A DNA stretch of 64,000 nt from Tessaracoccus flavescens. GTDB lineage: Bacteria > Actinomycetota > Actinomycetes > Propionibacteriales > Propionibacteriaceae. A program made the translations under genes and the position numbers. Every line of letters begins with the position of its first letter. The stretch's first letter is position 1. The stretch lies in the NCBI RefSeq assembly GCF_001998865.1, contig NZ_CP019607.1:1550001-1614000 (forward strand). The letters are read 5' to 3'. Below are positions 62,068 to 64,000 of this stretch, piece after piece. The notes beneath the pieces were generated by a model. It ran no database searches, had not been told where the DNA came from, and worked only from the letters and a program-made list of their open reading frames with translations.

Positions 62068-62712
62068 TCAGTCCAGACGGAAGACCGAGGCGAAGTCATC
62101 GAGGGCGGACGGGTCCCCGTCGACGCGGACGACCCCCTCCGCGACAGCCTCCTCTGGCGTGAGGTCTCCGTCGATCAGGCGCTTGATCTGAGGCGTGGCG
62201 TGCAGCACCGAGGCCGGCGTTGCTGCCCCACCGACGGTGACGTCGAGGTCGGCGCCCCGGATCGTGACCGTGAGCACGATGTCGCCCATGACGAGCCCTA
62301 GCTCTCGATCCATCCCGGCGGCGCGCTCTGGCCGGAAGGTCGTGCGTAGCGCCATGGCGAGCGACTCGGCTGTGACGACCTCGCCGTCGCGTGGACCTCC
62401 CATGCGCGAGCTACCCCAACGGCCGAGCTCCACCAGGGTCGGCTCGAGCGCCAGTCCGTCATCGGTCAGGGTGTAGGCCGTCCCGCGCCGCGGTGTGTGC
62501 ACCGGAACGCGGGTGATCAGGCCGGCCGTCTCCAACTCTTTCAAGCGGTTGGTGAGAACACTGGTAGGGATGCCGACCAGGGACGCCTCGAGGTCGGCGA
62601 ACCTGTGTGGGCCGGAGAGCAGGTCCCGGACGATGAGTAGTCCCCATCGCTCGCCCAGCAACTCCAGGGCACGAGAGAGTCCGCAGTACTGTCCGTAACC
62701 CCTGGCCGCCAT
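62068..62712 (-). CDS. HxlR-family transcriptional regulator
   Basis: 214 aa. N-terminal winged helix: YCGLSRALELLGERWGLLIV, RDLLSGPHRFADLEASLVGI, LTNRLKELETAGLITRVPVH (Cys at the canonical redox-sensing site). The C-terminal half (from about 115) is an SCP2-like extension, VMGDIVLTVTIRGADLDVTV and EEAVAEGVVRVDGDPSALDD, found in longer HxlR proteins. Divergent from a reductase-like gene with a 9-bp inverted repeat between them. Confidence 0.9.
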   Translation of the reverse strand: MAARGYGQYCGLSRALELLGERWGLLIVRDLLSGPHRFADLEASLVGIPTSVLTNRLKELETAGLITRVPVHTPRRGTAYTLTDDGLALEPTLVELGRWGSSRMGGPRDGEVVTAESLAMALRTTFRPERAAGMDRELGLVMGDIVLTVTIRGADLDVTVGGAATPASVLHATPQIKRLIDGDLTPEEAVAEGVVRVDGDPSALDDFASVFRLD

Positions 62713-62731
62713 GCATTGAGCCTACCAAAAG

Positions 62732-62767
62732 ACTTTGCTTGACAAACAAGACTTCGCAAAGCAAAGT
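62732..62767. promoter_or_regulatory. Putative HxlR operator and divergent promoter
   Basis: Perfect inverted repeat ACTTTGCTT (62732-62740) / AAGCAAAGT (62759-62767), 18 bp apart. TTGACA (62739-62744) overlaps the left arm, suited to repression of the rightward gene by the divergent regulator. Confidence 0.6.
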
Positions 62768-62822
62768 GTAAATCGTCAGACCGAACCCCCGGTCTCATGA
62801 CGACGAGACGAAGGACCTCATC

Positions 62823-62996
62823 ATGCGAAAGATCACTGCCCACCTGTTCGCGTCCGTAGACGGCGTCGTTGACGACCCGTCCGTGTTCCAGTTCGACTCC
62901 TTCGGCGAGCGCGAGGGCGAGCTGATGGGTCGGGCCTTGTCCGGGGTCACGGGGGCGGTGCTCGGCCGCGTCATCTACGAGCAGTGGGCCGACTAG
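62823..62996 (+). pseudogene. Dihydrofolate-reductase-like (RibD C-terminal) protein, truncated
   Basis: 57 aa remain: MRKITAHLFASVDGVVDDPS, then FQFDSFGEREGELMGRALSG and AVLGRVIYEQWAD. Family members run to about 190 aa and continue from YExWAxYW. Here the frame stops at TAG 62994 where IS5-like sequence begins. Substrate-binding half lost, so inactive. Likely controlled by the divergent HxlR regulator before disruption. Confidence 0.85.
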
Positions 62997-63117
62997 GGTG
63001 TGTCTCCCATATGGTCGGCGGGACTCGCGGGATGCTGAACGGATGAGATCGACGGGCTCGCGGTTTCGGGTGTTCACGGATGCGCAGTGGGAGCGGATCG
63101 AGCCGTTGCTGCCCTCG
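62997..63117 (+). mobile_element. IS5-family fragment (left end and transposase N-terminus)
   Basis: Begins GGGTGTGTCTCCC, an IS5/IS427-type end, at a CTAG target. ATG 63043 starts MRSTGSRFRVFTDAQWERIE then PLLPS, the characteristic N-terminus of these transposases. It is cut at 63117 by the IS21-type end. Confidence 0.75.
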
Positions 63118-63234
63118 TGAGTATTCGAGCCTGACGGGACCACTGGATATTGCCTCTGGGAGCCATCGATATTGACGTTGGGGGCCGCCGGTGGCGCTGG
63201 TGGGGGCCGGGGCCGTCCACCAGCGCCGGGCTGG

Positions 63235-63978
63235 TCACTTCGTGGCGGTGTGTTCTCTCATGTTGTGGGTGCCGGTGTCGATCCAGATGGTGTTGTGGAC
63301 GATGCGGTCCATGATGGCGTCGGCGTGGACTCCTCCGCCGAGGCGCTGGTGCCAGTCCTTCTTCGCGTATTGGGTGCAGAAGACGGTGGAGGTGGTGTCG
63401 TAGCGGCGCTCGAGGAGCTCCAGGAGCATGCTGCGCATGCTTTCGTCGGGTGGGTCGAGGAGCCATTCATCGATCACGAGCAGGGTGAAGGCCGCGTACT
63501 TGCGGAGGAACTTCATCTGCCCCTGTGGCTTGTCCTTGGCGAGATGCCAGGCTTCGGCGAGGTCGGGCATTCGGATGTAGTGGGCCCGGATCCGGTGGAG
63601 GCAGGCTTGTTTCGCCAGGGCGCAGCCGAGGTAGGATTTCCCGGAGCCGGTGAAGCCTTGGAACACGACGTTGTGGGAGCGTTCGATGAACGAACAGGTC
63701 GCCAGCTGCGAGATCACGCCCCTGTCCAGACCGCGTTCCTCGACGAGGTCGATCCTGCGCAGGTCCGCTGTGGGATAGCGCAGCCCAGCGCGGCGGATGA
63801 GGCCGTCGACTTTGGAGTGGGTGAAGGCTGAGTGTGCCTCGTCCACGATGATCCGGATCCGTTCCTCGAACCCGAGACCGAGCACCAAGGCCTCGTCCTG
63901 GGTCTGGATGGCCTCCAGCAGCGGGGTGGCGCCCATCTCGCGGAGTTTGCGTTTGGTCTCGACGTCCAAGCTGCTCAT
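63235..63978 (-). CDS. istB: IstB-like ATP-binding protein of IS21 family
   Basis: 247 aa AAA+ helper of the IstA transposase. Starts MSSLDVETKRKLREMGATPL; Walker A is present as FQGFTGSGKSYLGCALAKQA, Walker B as FTLLVIDEWLLDPPDESMRS, sensor region TVFCTQYAKKDWHQRLGGGV and DRIVHNTIWIDTG at the end. The frame is intact. Overlaps the expected istA stop at ATGA. Confidence 0.95.
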   Translation of the reverse strand: MSSLDVETKRKLREMGATPLLEAIQTQDEALVLGLGFEERIRIIVDEAHSAFTHSKVDGLIRRAGLRYPTADLRRIDLVEERGLDRGVISQLATCSFIERSHNVVFQGFTGSGKSYLGCALAKQACLHRIRAHYIRMPDLAEAWHLAKDKPQGQMKFLRKYAAFTLLVIDEWLLDPPDESMRSMLLELLERRYDTTSTVFCTQYAKKDWHQRLGGGVHADAIMDRIVHNTIWIDTGTHNMREHTATK

Positions 63979-64000
63979 CGGCTGCTCCGCTCTGCGTAGT
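63975..64000 (-). CDS. istA: istA 3' end (partial)
   Basis: Only the last codons are visible: minus-strand frame ending AERSSR and TGA, which overlaps the istB ATG. Called from IS21 gene order rather than motif. Confidence 0.4.

Larger units (their letters stand above)
63118..64000 (-). mobile_element. IS21-family element, left part
   Basis: Starts TGAGTATTCGAGCCTGACGG; subterminal repeats TGGATATTGCC and TCGATATTGACG follow (63145-63180), typical of IS21 ends. Carries istB on the minus strand; istA would lie beyond the right edge. Confidence 0.85.

Overview
High-GC actinobacterial chromosome, most likely a member of the Propionibacteriaceae (Tessaracoccus-like). This rests on the single-cytochrome succinate dehydrogenase, the SpaA-type pilus locus, and the origin block rpmH-rnpA-yidD-yidC-jag-rsmG / dnaA / dnaN-gnd-recF-dciA-gyrB-gyrA. 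The window is the replication-origin neighbourhood with accessory DNA spliced into it.

Layout. 1-6681: the effector half of a type I-E CRISPR-Cas operon on the minus strand (cas3, cse1, cse2, cas7e, partial cas5e) with overlapping genes. A 38-codon small ORF with a strong Shine-Dalgarno overlaps the cas3 start. cas6e, cas1, cas2 and the array would lie left of base 1. 6908-10450: succinate dehydrogenase operon sdhCAB, with an in-frame TGA in sdhC and a 1-base deletion near the 5' end of sdhA. 10.5-13.1 kb: a membrane protein, an 800-bp repeat region, a small hypothetical gene and a flavin-reductase-like gene. 13.05-21.5 kb: sortase-assembled pilus locus (1970-aa VWA/Cna-B tip adhesin, LPxTG major pilin, class C sortase).

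21.9-28.6 kb is a mobile-element island. It holds an intact IS1634-like element with 5-bp target duplication, a lower-GC divergent gene pair, an ISL3-family element inserted with an 8-bp duplication into an IS1380-family transposase remnant, tRNA-Ile(GAT), and an integrase-type IS with about 50-bp inverted repeats. Next comes a two-gene operon of ESX/WXG100-like proteins (28.7-32.3 kb) without visible secretion machinery, then DUF3566, gyrA and gyrB. 38.2-43.4 kb holds small hypotheticals, a TSUP transporter, DUF2461, an M23 peptidase and a SIMPL-domain protein.

43.4-47.8 kb carries dciA, recF (probable CUG start), gnd and dnaN. 48.2-55.4 kb is inserted material: an ABC exporter, two glycosyltransferases, a coiled-coil protein and a VOC protein. 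A DnaA-box cluster beside an AT-rich stretch (55.46-55.64 kb) is the best oriC candidate. dnaA follows, then rpmH, rnpA, yidD, yidC, jag and rsmG running rightwards. The usual parAB genes do not follow rsmG. Instead there is an HxlR regulator and a truncated reductase gene cut by an IS5-like fragment, itself cut by an IS21-family element (istB).

A MITE-like repeat family with ends CGTTCCTTGAGCAG / CTGCTCAAGGAACG occurs at five intergenic places (11.8, 21.9, 26.9, 48.0 and 56.8 kb). It appears to have truncated a methyltransferase gene and served as the target of the IS1634-like element.
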